DNA of 64,000 bases. Origin: CAWDDA01 sp963813345 (GTDB lineage Bacteria; Acidobacteriota; Blastocatellia; RBC074). The stretch is taken from the NCBI GenBank assembly GCA_963813345.1, contig CAWEYR010000019.1:124001-188000 (forward strand), given 5' to 3'. The notes below the pieces were generated by a model that made no database searches, was not told the origin of the DNA, and saw only the letters and a program-made list of their open reading frames with translations. The number at the start of each line of letters is the position of its first letter. The first letter of the stretch is position 1. Shown here in pieces: positions 39,538-49,389 of the stretch. The translations under genes and the position numbers were made by a program.

Positions 39538-39620
39538 AGTGGTCAGGGTCAGTGGATCAGTTCAGTCAGGAGTAAAAACGGTTTTAACTGACACCTGACG
39601 CCACTGACACCCTGACCACT
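39538..39620. repeat. Composite palindrome R9 (GGTCAG type)
   Basis: AGTGGTCAGGGTCAGTGG from 39538 pairs with CCACTGACACCCTGACCACT (39601-39620), apart from a 2-base gap. The inner part, CAGTCAGGAGTAAAAACGG with TTTTAACTGACACCTG, continues the stem. The core differs from that of the other copies. It lies between tuf and rpsJ. Confidence 0.85.
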
Positions 39621-39633
39621 CAAAGGAAACAAC

Positions 39634-39960
<327 letters not shown>

Positions 39961-39999
39961 TCAAGAGAGTGGCCCTGGAATACTGACGGAGTTACAGAG

Positions 40000-40641
40000 A
40001 TGGTCAACGGAATAATCGGAAAAAAGCTGGGGATGACGCAGGTCTTTGCGGCGGACGGCACAGTTACACCTGTGACTGTGATCAAGGCCGGACCGTGCGT
40101 GGTCGTGCAGCGCAAGACCGTCGCGAGTGACGGCTATGAAGCGGTTCAGTTGGGTCTGGTAGAGGACAAAGGTCCGAAGCGAACGAACAAACCAATGGCT
40201 GGTCATTTCAGCCGTGCAGGAATACCGCCGACGCGGATTCTTCGTGAGTTCCGGCTGAAGGACGCGGCTGAAGGCGTGAATGTTGGCGACAAAGTTTTGT
40301 GTGATCAGTTCAATGCGGATGACATCATCGATGTGATCGGCACGAGCAAAGGGCGGGGCTTTGCGGGTTTCATGAAGCGGCACGGTTTTCATGGCGGCCG
40401 CGCGTCACACGGCTCAATGTTCCACCGTGCGCCTGGCGGGATTGGCGCTTCGGCTTATCCGTCACGAGTGTTCAAAGGGACAAAGATGGCCGGTCATATG
40501 GGTGTTGAGCGCAAGACGACGAAGAATCTGCGTGTTGTGCGCGTCGATGCTGACGAGAACATTATTCTGGTGCGCGGTGCAGTACCCGGGCCGAACGGCG
40601 CATACGTGCTCATCAAGAAGGCAGAGGCGCACAAGCTTTGA
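40000..40641 (+). CDS. rplC: 50S ribosomal protein L3
   Basis: 213 residues. It initiates 50S assembly. It begins MVNGIIGKKLGMTQVF and contains the GFAGFMKRHGFHGGRASHGS loop that reaches towards the peptidyl-transferase centre. The frame is intact, 39 bases after rpsJ. Confidence 0.97.
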   Translation: MVNGIIGKKLGMTQVFAADGTVTPVTVIKAGPCVVVQRKTVASDGYEAVQLGLVEDKGPKRTNKPMAGHFSRAGIPPTRILREFRLKDAAEGVNVGDKVLCDQFNADDIIDVIGTSKGRGFAGFMKRHGFHGGRASHGSMFHRAPGGIGASAYPSRVFKGTKMAGHMGVERKTTKNLRVVRVDADENIILVRGAVPGPNGAYVLIKKAEAHKL

Positions 40642-40673
40642 GGAGCCCGGGGAGTTCTGGCGAGGAGGAAGTA

Positions 40674-41337
40674 ATGCCAACGGTTGAAGTCAAGAATCTC
40701 AAGAACGAGCGCATCGGCGAAGTCGAGTTGAAGGACCAGGTTTTTGGCCAGCCGCTCAACGAAGCACTGATCCACGACGCGGTAAGGAACTACCTTGCTA
40801 ACCAGCGCCAGGGCACGGTCAAGACCAAGACCCGCGGCAACGTGGCGGGCAGCGGCAAGAAGCTTTGGAAACAGAAGGGCACGGGACGCGCGCGCATTGC
40901 GAGCATGCGTTCGCCACTCTGGAAGGGCGGCGGAAACGTTCACGGACCGCAACCCAAGGACTGGAGCTATGACCTTCCGAAGAAGATGAAGCGCGGGGCG
41001 TTAAGATCGGTACTTTCCGAGAGGCTTCGCGAGGGAAATCTTTTTGTGGTTGACGATTTCAACCTGGATGCGATCGAGGTGAAAGGCAAAGGCGGTGACG
41101 CACTTGCCGGACACAAGACGAAGAAGTTTCTGAGCGATTGCGCAGAGCTTTGGCTGGGGCGGCAAGACATTGATCGTCGAAACGAGTCCGGCCGAGAGTC
41201 TGGTGCTCAGCTCTCGCAATGTTGAAGGTGTGAATATCACGACGGGCAAAACACTCAACATCTACGAAGTGCTCTATCACGACCGCATCGTGTTCACGCG
41301 AGCAGCGATCGATGCGATCGAAGAAAGGTTGAGCTGA
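40674..41337 (+). CDS. rplD: 50S ribosomal protein L4, one insertion
   Basis: Lines the nascent-peptide exit tunnel; in other bacteria it also controls the S10 operon. ATG 40674 (MPTVEVKNLKNERIG) has GAGGAGG upstream. The frame breaks in a G run at 41156-41159; removing one G restores GGKTLIVETSPAESLVLSSR and a TGA at 41335-41337, giving 220 residues. The stop sits immediately before the rplW start. Confidence 0.94.
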
Positions 41338-41338
41338 T

Positions 41339-41647
41339 ATGAAAACGATGTGGGATGTGGTCAAGGGGCCGGTGATTACCGAGAAGGCTCTGAAGCTCAA
41401 AGAGAAGAGCACCGTAGCCGGCAAGCAGGTGCTTGCGTTTCGCGTGGCGACTGGAGCGAGCAAGCACGCCATCAGAAGTGCGGTTGAGAAGATCTTCAAG
41501 GTTAAGGTAGCAGAGGTGAGGATCCTCAACTATCACGGCAAGGAAGTGCGCCGCGGCCGGACACTTGGACGCAAACCCGACTGGAAGAAGGCATACGTCA
41601 CACTCAAGGCAGGCGAACGGGCGATTGACTACGGAGACTCAATCTAA
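41339..41647 (+). CDS. rplW: 50S ribosomal protein L23
   Basis: 102 residues. It sits at the tunnel exit and docks trigger factor and SRP. Conserved KGPVITEKALKLKE start and GASKHAIRSAVEKIFKVKVAEVRI segment. It begins one base after the corrected rplD stop. Confidence 0.96.
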   Translation: MKTMWDVVKGPVITEKALKLKEKSTVAGKQVLAFRVATGASKHAIRSAVEKIFKVKVAEVRILNYHGKEVRRGRTLGRKPDWKKAYVTLKAGERAIDYGDSI

Positions 41648-41670
41648 ACGCGCGAGCGAGGTGAGATACG

Positions 41671-42496
41671 ATGGGAATCAAGAAACTGACACCGACCAGT
41701 CCCGCGCGTCGCTATCAGACTTATCTGACAAACGATGAGCTGACGACGTCGAAGCCGCACAAGGCGCTTCTCGAGACAAAACAGCGGACCAACGGCCGCA
41801 ACAATCTCGGCACGGATTACGGTTCGTCATCGCGGAGGCGGACACAAGCGCCACTATCGTGTGGTCGACTTCAAGCGCGACAAGACCGGGATTCCGGGAC
41901 GCGTGGCTACGATCGAATACGATCCGAACCGATCGGCGAGGATTGCGCTCGTCAATTACGCTGATGGCGAGAAGCGATACATCCTCGCGCCGGCAGGGAT
42001 CAAGATCGGTCAAACGATCGTCGCGGGTCCTGAGGCGGACATCCTGACGGGCAATGCGCTTCCGATCAAGAACATCCCGCTCGGAACGCAGCTCCATAAC
42101 ATCGAGCTCAAGCCCGGCAAGGGCGGTCAGATGGCTCGCAGTGCGGGCAGCTTCGCGCAGTTGGTGGCGAAGGAAGGCGAGACGGCTCAACTCAGGCTGC
42201 CTTCGGGTGAGATTCGACTGGTATCGGTCGACTGCATGGCGACTGTCGGTCAGGTGGGAAATGCCGAACACGAGAACGTCTCGATAGGCAAAGCAGGACG
42301 AAGCCGATGGATGGGCAAGCGCCCGACGGTGCGTGGAGTTGCGATGAATCCGGTCGACCATCCGCACGGCGGCGGTGAGGGCAAGACCTCAGGTGGACGG
42401 AATCCCGTGACGCCGTGGGGCAAGCCGACACGAGGCTACAAGACGCGCAACAACAAACGGACTGATAAGTTCATCGTCAAACGGAGAGGCAAATAG
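41671..42496 (+). CDS. rplB: 50S ribosomal protein L2, one insertion
   Basis: A 23S rRNA-binding protein close to the peptidyl-transferase centre. The frame breaks at 41812: removing an A gives NNLGRITVRHRGGGHKRHYR. Corrected length 274 residues, as expected. The C-terminal half, with GVAMNPVDHPHGGGEG and its key histidine, is intact. Confidence 0.95.
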
Positions 42497-42506
42497 GAAG
42501 AAAAGT

Positions 42507-42609
42507 CTGAGTGCTGAGTGCTGGGTGCTGATATGCGCTCAACGCGCGCACGCTGAGAAGCTTGCTCAACACTAAGCACTCAGCACTCAGCACTCAGCAC
42601 TCAGCACTA
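42507..42609. repeat. Composite palindrome R10 (TGCTGAG heptamers)
   Basis: CTGAGTGCTGAGTGCTGGG on the left and four CTCAGCA heptamers on the right (to 42609). The central part is unrelated to the usual core, apart from AGAAGCTTGCTC. It lies between rplB and rpsS and ends 5 bases before the rpsS ATG, so rpsS lacks a normal ribosome binding site. Confidence 0.87.
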
Positions 42610-42614
42610 AAAGT

Positions 42615-42902
42615 ATGGCACGTTCAGTCAAAAAAGGTCCTTTTGTAGATGACCACCTGATGAAGGTGATCGACAGGATGAACGAGGCGCGCGAGAAGAA
42701 GGTGCACAAGACCTGGTCGCGCCGGTCGACGATCACCCCCGAGATGGTGGGTCATACGGTGGCTGTTCACAATGGCAAGAAGTTCATCCCCGTCTACGTC
42801 ACCGAGAACATGGTCGGTCACAAGTTTGGTGAGTTCGCTCCGACGCGCACCTTTAAGGGTCACGCCGAAAAGGCCGAGAAGACCGCAGCGGCTCGCAAGT
42901 AG
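42615..42902 (+). CDS. rpsS: 30S ribosomal protein S19
   Basis: 95 residues, normal length; binds 16S rRNA in the head next to S13. Conserved RSVKKGPFVDDHLMKV and HNGKKFIPVYVTENMVGHKFGEF. The base composition before the ATG is the repeat R10, so its translation may depend on unusual initiation or coupling. Confidence 0.96.
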   Translation: MARSVKKGPFVDDHLMKVIDRMNEAREKKVHKTWSRRSTITPEMVGHTVAVHNGKKFIPVYVTENMVGHKFGEFAPTRTFKGHAEKAEKTAAARK

Positions 42903-42926
42903 ACCGCGGAAGTGACGAGGTAGAAG

Positions 42927-43382
42927 ATGGAAGCATATGCAATTGCAAAGAACGTGAAGGGATCGGCGCAGAAGTCGAAGCTGGTGATTGACCTGATTCG
43001 CGGCCTCAAGGTTAACGAGGCGCTGGCTATCCTGCGATTCACGCAGAAGCGCTCAGCTCACCCGATTGAACTGTTGCTGCGCTCGGCCATCAACAATGCG
43101 GAGCAGAAGGCACAGGCCGAGAACATCGCCGTCGATGTCGACGAGTTGTGGGTTAAAGAATGTTTCGTCGGCAAAGGCGTCACCAAGAACCGGCGAAGAG
43201 TGCGGCCGGCGCCAATGGGCAGAGCCTATCGCGAGCGCCGACACTACAGCCACATCACGATTCGGGTTTCGAGCGAACGTCGCGAAGCGACCGGGAAGAC
43301 CCCGAAAGAGAAGACAAAGAAGTCAGAGACGGCAAAGTCAGAGACGACAAAGTCAGAGAATACGGACACGGCTTCAGCTTAA
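42927..43382 (+). CDS. rplV: 50S ribosomal protein L22 with C-terminal tail
   Basis: 151 residues. L22 spans the 50S and lines the exit tunnel. The core (to about residue 118) has VKGSAQKSKLVIDLIRG and RRVRPAPMGRAYRERRHYSH. A further 33 residues form a low-complexity K/E/S/T tail with three KSET-like units (KSETAKSETTKSENT), not found in most homologues. Confidence 0.95.
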   Translation: MEAYAIAKNVKGSAQKSKLVIDLIRGLKVNEALAILRFTQKRSAHPIELLLRSAINNAEQKAQAENIAVDVDELWVKECFVGKGVTKNRRRVRPAPMGRAYRERRHYSHITIRVSSERREATGKTPKEKTKKSETAKSETTKSENTDTASA

Positions 43383-43396
43383 GAGAGCGGAGAACT

Positions 43397-44044
43397 ATGG
43401 GTCAGAAAGTACATCCTTACGGTTTCAGGCTTGGATACAACCGGACGTGGCATTCGCGCTGGTTCTCGAAGCGGGACTTTGGCAAGTTGCTCTTTGAGGA
43501 TCTCAAACTCAAGCGCGAGCTCAAGCGGCGGTTTGCAAGCGCCGGAGTCTCAGAGATCGAGATTGAGCGCGCAGCGAATCGCGTCAAGATCATCATTTTC
43601 ACTTCGCGCCCCGGAATCATCATCGGGCGGAAGGGCGCTGAGATCGAAGCGCTCAAGAAAGAGATCAGCAGGCGCACGCAGCGTGAAGTCTTCATCAATA
43701 TTCAGGAGATTCACAAGCCTGAGCTGAATGCGCAGCTCCAGGCCGAGAAGATTGCGCAGCAGCTCGAGAAGCGAATCGCTTTCCGTCGCGCGATGCGCAA
43801 GGCCGTCGATGAGGCACAGCGTTTTGGATCCCAGGGGATCAAGGTTCGGGTTTCAGGACGTTTGAATGGCGCAGAGATTGCGCGCTCGGAGTGGACGCTT
43901 CAGGGGCGTCTTCCCCTGCACACGCTGCGCGCGGATATCGATTACGGTTTCGCTGAAGCCAATACGACCTTCGGAGTCATCGGAGTCAAGGTCTGGATTT
44001 ATCGTGGCGACATCATGAACCCGCGCGATGCGATGAAACGGTAG
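43397..44044 (+). CDS. rpsC: 30S ribosomal protein S3
   Basis: 215 residues. It forms the mRNA entry channel. It begins MGQKVHPYGFRLGYNRTWHS; the KH domain holds IIIGRKGAEIEALKKE. ATG 43397 follows GAGAGCGGAGAA. The frame is open further upstream but overlaps rplV out of frame, so that part is discounted. Confidence 0.97.
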   Translation: MGQKVHPYGFRLGYNRTWHSRWFSKRDFGKLLFEDLKLKRELKRRFASAGVSEIEIERAANRVKIIIFTSRPGIIIGRKGAEIEALKKEISRRTQREVFINIQEIHKPELNAQLQAEKIAQQLEKRIAFRRAMRKAVDEAQRFGSQGIKVRVSGRLNGAEIARSEWTLQGRLPLHTLRADIDYGFAEANTTFGVIGVKVWIYRGDIMNPRDAMKR

Positions 44045-44050
44045 AACGAA

Positions 44051-44491
44051 ATGGCTGAATATAAGATTCCAAAGAAAGTCAAATATCGAAAGCAGCAGCG
44101 CGGACGGCGCTCAGGGCTGGCCAAGCGCGGGACGACGATCGCTTTCGGCGAATACGCGCTCAAAGCGACCGAAGCGGCCTGGATTACAGGCAAGCAGATC
44201 GAAGCGGGCCGCGTTGCGATCACGCGCTTCGTGAAGCGTGGCGGGAAGCTCTGGATCCGCATCTTCCCGGACAAACCGATCACGAAGAAACCTGCGGAAA
44301 CGCGTATGGGCAAAGGCAAAGGCGCACCCGAAGGTTGGGTGGCGGTGGTCAAGCCCGGCAGGATCATCTTCGAGATGGAAGGTGTCGATCACGCGACTGC
44401 GCAGGAAGCGATGAGGCTTGCAGCTGCGAAGCTCCCGATCAAGACCAAATTTGTGACGCGTACTGAGCAGGAAAGTGGAGGTGCGCTATGA
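44051..44491 (+). CDS. rplP: 50S ribosomal protein L16
   Basis: 146 residues, normal length; organises the A-site region of the 50S. PKKVKYRKQQRGRRSGLAKRG, and GKGKGAPEGWVAVVKPGRI, are diagnostic. It overlaps rpmC by 4 bases (ATGA). Confidence 0.97.
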   Translation: MAEYKIPKKVKYRKQQRGRRSGLAKRGTTIAFGEYALKATEAAWITGKQIEAGRVAITRFVKRGGKLWIRIFPDKPITKKPAETRMGKGKGAPEGWVAVVKPGRIIFEMEGVDHATAQEAMRLAAAKLPIKTKFVTRTEQESGGAL

Positions 44492-44694
44492 AGGCAAAGC
44501 TCGACAAGGTAAGACAGCAGACAAGCGACGACCTCATCAAGCGCGTCGGAGAAATCAAGGAATCGCTCTTCCGGCTCAACTTCAAAAAGGCTCTCGGTGA
44601 CTCCGATGTAGTCAAGCAGTTGCGCAAGGAGCGAAAAGAGCTTGCACAATTGCGAACGTTGCTGCGCGCTCGCCAGCTGGGCGTCGAGAAGTAA
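44488..44694 (+). CDS. rpmC: 50S ribosomal protein L29
   Basis: 68 residues, helical hairpin at the tunnel exit. TSDDLIKRVGEIKESLFRLN and KQLRKERKELAQLRTLLRAR fit the family. Its ATG overlaps the rplP stop by 4 bases, so it is translationally coupled. Confidence 0.93.
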   Translation: MKAKLDKVRQQTSDDLIKRVGEIKESLFRLNFKKALGDSDVVKQLRKERKELAQLRTLLRARQLGVEK

Positions 44695-44701
44695 GGTCAG
44701 A

Positions 44702-45103
44702 ATGGAAACGAATATGGAAGAGATCAACGAAACAAACGAGCCGACCGAGCCGACCGAGACGCCAACGCCGGCGTCACAGGCAGATGAGATTCCCGCGTGG
44801 CAAATTTTCGCGCCTCCCATGGACCCGGTGACTGTCGCGCCTGACACTGGTCGCGGTAACAGAGCCGAGAAGATCGGCATTGTTACGAGCGACAAGATGA
44901 CGCGGACGGTTACGGTGCGCGTAGACCGGCTGGTCAAGCACCGCGTCTACAAGAGATATGTCCGGCGCCGCTCGAAGTTCATGGCACACAACGAAGTTGA
45001 GGGTGTGTCGATGGGCGATACCGTCAAGATTGTCGAAACGCGGCCGCTATCGGCGAAAAAGCGCTGGCGCGTGGTTGAGGTAGTGAGGAAGGCAAGCAAG
45101 TAG
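44702..45103 (+). CDS. rpsQ: 30S ribosomal protein S17 with long acidic N-terminal extension
   Basis: 133 residues against the usual 80-90. The conserved S17 core begins near residue 52 (GNRAEKIGIVTSDKMTRTVT) and contains VDRLVKHRVYKRYVRRRSKF and GDTVKIVETRPLSAKKRW. The preceding 50 residues are acidic and Pro/Thr-rich, with EPTEPTETPTP repeats. ATG 44702 or 44714 (the two M codons) would start it; no ATG lies close to the core. It follows rpmC by 7 bases. Confidence 0.93.
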   Translation: METNMEEINETNEPTEPTETPTPASQADEIPAWQIFAPPMDPVTVAPDTGRGNRAEKIGIVTSDKMTRTVTVRVDRLVKHRVYKRYVRRRSKFMAHNEVEGVSMGDTVKIVETRPLSAKKRWRVVEVVRKASK

Positions 45104-45128
45104 CGCAGGCTACTTGTGGAGGTGAGCT

Positions 45129-45497
45129 ATGGTTCAGATGCGTTCGATACTGGAGGTTGCCGACAATTCAGGCGCGAAGAGGATCGCTATGATCCTTCCC
45201 CTGGGTGGTAACACCGGTTCGCGCGCCAGTCTCGGAGACGTGATAACGGCATCGGTCAAAGAAGCCAATCCGGACGGCGCAGTCAAAAAGAAGCAGGTGG
45301 TCAAGGCAGTGATTGTGCGAACCCGCAAAGAAGTGCGGCGCAAAGACGGCACATACATTCGCTTTGATCAGAATGCGGCAGTCTTGATCAAGCCGGACGG
45401 AGAGCCGGTGGGTACCCGCGTTTTTGGTCCTGTAGCGCGCGAGCTGCGCGAGCGCGGGTTCATGAAGATAGTCAGCCTCGCTCCCGAAGTTATCTAG
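45129..45497 (+). CDS. rplN: 50S ribosomal protein L14
   Basis: 122 residues, exact family length; sits at the 30S interface of the 50S. MVQMRSILEVADNSGAKRIAM and GTRVFGPVARELRERGFMKIVSLAPEV are diagnostic. GGAGGTGAG precedes the ATG. Confidence 0.97.
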   Translation: MVQMRSILEVADNSGAKRIAMILPLGGNTGSRASLGDVITASVKEANPDGAVKKKQVVKAVIVRTRKEVRRKDGTYIRFDQNAAVLIKPDGEPVGTRVFGPVARELRERGFMKIVSLAPEVI

Positions 45498-45533
45498 AGT
45501 CGGAGAGAGGGAACGAGAGACCAAGAGGTAGCT

Positions 45534-45860
45534 ATGTCAAAGAGGATGAAGGTCAAAAAGAACGACGAGGTGGTGATTCTCTCAGGGCGCGACAAGGGCA
45601 AGCGCGGGCGCGTGATTGAAGTCCAGACAAAGACTGGCCGCGTCGTGGTTGAGGGTCGCAACATGATCAAGAAGGCAGTCAGGCCGAACCGTCAACGCGG
45701 GATTTCGGGCGGGATCGTCGAACGCGAAGGAGCGATCGATGCCTCGAACGTTCTTGTCGTCGAGCCGTCGTCGCGCAAGCCGACGAGGATCGGGTATCAG
45801 ATATTGCAGGACGATCGCAAAGTCCGCATTTCGCGCAAGACGGGCGCAGTAATCGAGTAG
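45534..45860 (+). CDS. rplX: 50S ribosomal protein L24
   Basis: 108 residues; assembly initiator at the 5' end of 23S rRNA. The KOW motif is KNDEVVILSGRDKGKRGRVIEV, followed by VRPNRQRGISGGIVEREGAI. Confidence 0.96.
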   Translation: MSKRMKVKKNDEVVILSGRDKGKRGRVIEVQTKTGRVVVEGRNMIKKAVRPNRQRGISGGIVEREGAIDASNVLVVEPSSRKPTRIGYQILQDDRKVRISRKTGAVIE

Positions 45861-45871
45861 AAGAGGAAGTT

Positions 45872-46417
<546 letters not shown>

Positions 46418-46467
46418 GCAGGAGGACGCGAGAAGAGAGAAGAGCGGAGAGAGAGCAGCGAAAAGCT

Positions 46468-46654
46468 ATGGCAAAGATATCAAAGATTGTCCAGTCGAAT
46501 CGAAAACCAAAGTTCAAGGTGCGCGGTTACAACCGGTGCAAACGGTGCGGACGGCCCCGCGCGTTATCTACGCAAGTTTGCGCTTTGCCGCATCTGTTTC
46601 CGCGAACTGGCGCTCGACGGCCACATTCCGGGCGTCATGAAGTCGAGCTGGTAG
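46468..46654 (+). CDS. rpsN: 30S ribosomal protein S14, zinc type, one insertion
   Basis: A short (61-residue) zinc-ribbon S14. The first CxxC is RCKRCGRPRA. The frame breaks at 46564-46565; removing one T gives YLRKFALCRICFRELALDG with the second CxxC and TAG at 46652-46654. Uncorrected, the frame runs on to 46671. Confidence 0.93.
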
Positions 46655-46684
46655 GTCTTCAAGGGAGTTAGTGGAGTCAAAAAG

Positions 46685-47083
46685 ATGAATGATCCGATTT
46701 CCGATATGTTGGCGCGGATGCGCAACGCAATTATGGCCAAGCAGAGCAAGGTCGATATTCCGGCCTCGCGCTTGAAGATTGAGATTGCCCGAATCCTCAA
46801 GGAAGAGGGCTATATCACCAACTACAGTTTGAAGACGGCCGAAGGGACGAATATGCGGACCCTTCGCGTCTTTCTGCGTTACGGACCAAAGGGCGAAAGC
46901 GTGATCTCGCGCGTCGAGCGCATTTCGAAGCCAAGCCGGCGCGTCTATGTGGGGAGTACCGAGATTCAGAAAGTGCTTGGAGGACTGGGAATCAATATCC
47001 TGAGCACTTCGCAAGGCGTAATGACCGGCCGCGCGGCTCGCAAGGCTCACGTCGGCGGCGAAGTCCTGTGCTCGGTCTACTGA
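46685..47083 (+). CDS. rpsH: 30S ribosomal protein S8
   Basis: 132 residues; primary 16S binder and, in other bacteria, repressor of the spc operon. NDPISDMLARMRNAIMAKQ start, and STSQGVMTGRAARKAHVGGEVLCSVY at the end. Confidence 0.97.
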   Translation: MNDPISDMLARMRNAIMAKQSKVDIPASRLKIEIARILKEEGYITNYSLKTAEGTNMRTLRVFLRYGPKGESVISRVERISKPSRRVYVGSTEIQKVLGGLGINILSTSQGVMTGRAARKAHVGGEVLCSVY

Positions 47084-47108
47084 TCGTTTCGAGGGAGAGA
47101 GAGGCTGT

Positions 47109-47663
47109 ATGTCACGAGTAGGTAAGAAAGTGATCGAGGTGCCGAAGGACGTCAAGATTTCGATCACGGACGAGGTCGTCGAGGTCCAGGGCCCGAAGGG
47201 CAAGCTGACGACGGCGATTCCTTACGGTATCAATTTCAAACTTGAAGACGGGAAACTGACAGCCGAGCGCCAGTCTGATGATCAGGCGGCAATCCACGGT
47301 CTGGCGCGTGCTCTTGTGGCCAATGCCGTTGAAGGCGTAACCAAAGGGTTTTCGCAGGAGATGGATATTGTCGGCGTTGGATACAAGGCAGAGATCAAGG
47401 GAAAGAGCGTTCTCTTCACCCTTGGGTACTCGCATTCGATCGAGTTCGTTCTGCCCGAAGGAATCTCGGCAAAGGTTGAGAAGCTTCAGCGCACGATCAA
47501 TCAGTATCAGACGAGCATCATCCTCTCGGGGACGGACAAGCATCTGCTCGGCCAGGTCGCCGCGAACATGCACAAGATGCGCAAGCCGGATGCGTACAAG
47601 GGAAAGGGCGTCCGCTACGCTAACCGTCCGCTGAAGCTCAAACCTGGGAAGACCGCGAAGTAA
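47109..47663 (+). CDS. rplF: 50S ribosomal protein L6
   Basis: 184 residues; near the factor-binding site. MSRVGKKVIEVPKDVKI start; VEGVTKGFSQEMDIVGVGYKAE; C-terminus KPDAYKGKGVRYANRPLKLKPGK. Confidence 0.97.
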   Translation: MSRVGKKVIEVPKDVKISITDEVVEVQGPKGKLTTAIPYGINFKLEDGKLTAERQSDDQAAIHGLARALVANAVEGVTKGFSQEMDIVGVGYKAEIKGKSVLFTLGYSHSIEFVLPEGISAKVEKLQRTINQYQTSIILSGTDKHLLGQVAANMHKMRKPDAYKGKGVRYANRPLKLKPGKTAK

Positions 47664-47701
47664 GTAAGGGAAGCGCGAGGGGACGAGAAGGAATAGAAGT
47701 T

Positions 47702-48070
47702 ATGGCACGCAAATCCAGACAAGAAGTGAGGCGCGGAATTCACGGGCGCATTCGCAGGAAGGTTCGAGGGACAACAGCACGTCCCCGGCTGGCTGTCTTT
47801 CGCAGCCTCAACCACATATACGCGCAGGTCATCGATGATGACAAAGGCGTCACCCTTTGCTCGGCCTCAACCGTCGAGAAGAAGGCGTCACCGGCTGCGG
47901 GTTCTGCGGGCGGAAACATTGACGCGGCCAAAACGATCGGTCGTCTGATTGCCGAACGCGCCAAAGAGCGCGGGATCAAGGCAGTCGTTTTCGATCGTGG
48001 CGGCTACATCTATCACGGCCGCGTCCGTTCGCTTGCAGAAGCGGCGCGCGAGGCGGGACTCGAGTTCTGA
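47702..48070 (+). CDS. rplR: 50S ribosomal protein L18
   Basis: 122 residues; 5S rRNA binder. RPRLAVFRSLNHIYAQVIDD and VVFDRGGYIYHGRVRSLAEAAREAGLEF are diagnostic. Confidence 0.97.
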   Translation: MARKSRQEVRRGIHGRIRRKVRGTTARPRLAVFRSLNHIYAQVIDDDKGVTLCSASTVEKKASPAAGSAGGNIDAAKTIGRLIAERAKERGIKAVVFDRGGYIYHGRVRSLAEAAREAGLEF

Positions 48071-48101
48071 TCGTCTTAAAGAGAGAGTGGAGAGTTGATT
48101 T

Positions 48102-48597
48102 ATGGATAGAATCACCGCGGACGGACTTGATCTCAAGGATCAGGTGATTTCGATCAACCGCGTTACCAAGGTAGTCAAGGGCGGAAAGAATCTGTCCTTC
48201 TCGGCACTGGTGGTCGTGGGTGATCAACACGGCATCGTCGGTTTCGGAACGGGCAAGGCAAAAGAGGTTCCGGCTGCGATCCGCAAGGCGATCGAAGCTG
48301 CTAAGCGCAATCTGATTCGCATTCCGACACAAGGGCGCGACGCTTCCGCATCCAATCGTCGGCAGGTTTGGTGCTGGCAAGGTGATGCTCAAACCTGCTG
48401 TCGCAGGTACAGGAGTCATTGCTGGTGGAGCAGTGCGTGCTGTCATGAATGCCGCGGGTGTGCGCGATGTCCTCACAAAGTGCCTCGGGTCCACCAATCC
48501 GCATAATGTGATTCGCGCGACTTTTGAAGGGCTCAGCAATCTGCGCAGCCCTGAAGGCATCGCCCGTCTGCGTGGGCGCACTGTCGAGGAGCTTTAG
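48102..48597 (+). CDS. rpsE: 30S ribosomal protein S5, one insertion
   Basis: Accuracy protein of the 30S body. The N-terminal half ends AAKRNLIRIPTQG; an extra C at about 48336 breaks the frame, and removing it gives ATLPHPIVGRFGAGKVMLKPA. The C-terminal half is intact to GRTVEEL. Corrected length 164 residues. Confidence 0.94.
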
Positions 48598-48600
48598 GCA

Positions 48601-48811
48601 ATGGCGAAGAAGAAAGACAAAGAAGCGAAATCAGGCACAGTCCGGATTCAGTTCTATCGCAGCTCGATTGCGACGCCGGAAACGCACAAGACGATCGTGC
48701 GCAGCCTTGGTCTGACCAAACTTAACCAGGTGGTCGAACGCCCGGATACGGACTCTATTCGCGGAATGGTGGCGAAGGTTCCGCATCTTGTTGAGGATTG
48801 TGGAAGGGTAG
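48601..48811 (+). CDS. rpmD: 50S ribosomal protein L30, one insertion
   Basis: The KTIVRSLGLTKLNQVVERPDT and RGMVAKVPHLVE segments are the L30 core. Uncorrected it runs to 48828 with the tail DCGRVGIRCH, entering repeat R11. Removing one G at 48795-48796 gives HLVEIVEG and TAG at 48809-48811, the usual L30 end, for 69 residues. It starts 3 bases after rpsE. Confidence 0.9.
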
Positions 48812-48911
48812 GAATCAGGTGTCATTAGAGTTCAATGTCATTTGTGCTTGTTCTTGGAGACAAGTCTTCAAGACCAACTGAAACTTGAACTCTAATCACG
48901 ATCCTCTGATT
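48812..48911. repeat. Composite palindrome R11 (diverged)
   Basis: AATCAGG and ATTAGAGTTCAA (48813-48835) pair with TTGAACTCTAAT (about 48885-48896) and CCTCTGATT (48903-48911), with GAGACAAGTC/AAGACC structure between. It is a diverged relative of the GAGTTCAAGC core elements. It lies between rpmD and rplO. Confidence 0.7.
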
Positions 48912-48922
48912 GGAGAGAACTC

Positions 48923-49376
48923 ATGGCAATCGGTTTAAATAATTTGAAGGCTCCCCCGAGCGCTACGCACAAAAAGAAGCGCGTCGGACGCGGGCCGGGT
49001 TCGGGTCTTGGTAAGACTGCCGGTCGCGGACACAAGGGTCAGAAGTCGCGCTCAGGGTATTCGTCGATGCGAGGTTTCGAGGGCGGACAGATGCCGCTTC
49101 ATCGTCGCCTGCCAAAGCGCGGCTTTACCAACATCTTCAAGCGCGAGTGGGCTGAGGTGAATCTGGCGACGCTCGAGCGCGTCTTTGACGCGGGAGCAAC
49201 CGTCAACCCTGAGTCGCTCGTCGAGAAGAAACTGGTGCGCAAATCACACGCCGGATTCGGTGGTAATCCTTGGACAGGGCGAGATCAAAAAGGCAATCAA
49301 CGTCAAAGTTCATCGTTTGAGCGCGGCAGCAAAACAGAAGATCGAGGCCGCTGGCGGCACTGCAGAAGTTATCTGA
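48923..49376 (+). CDS. rplO: 50S ribosomal protein L15, one insertion
   Basis: KKRVGRGPGSGLGKTAGRGH and GQKSRSGYSSMRGFEGGQMP are diagnostic. The frame breaks near 49240-49250; the continuation reads PDSVVILGQGEIKKAINVKV and ends EAAGGTAEVI at 49376. Corrected length 150 residues. secY starts 13 bases later. Confidence 0.94.
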
Positions 49377-49389
49377 GCGGGAAGTTTTT

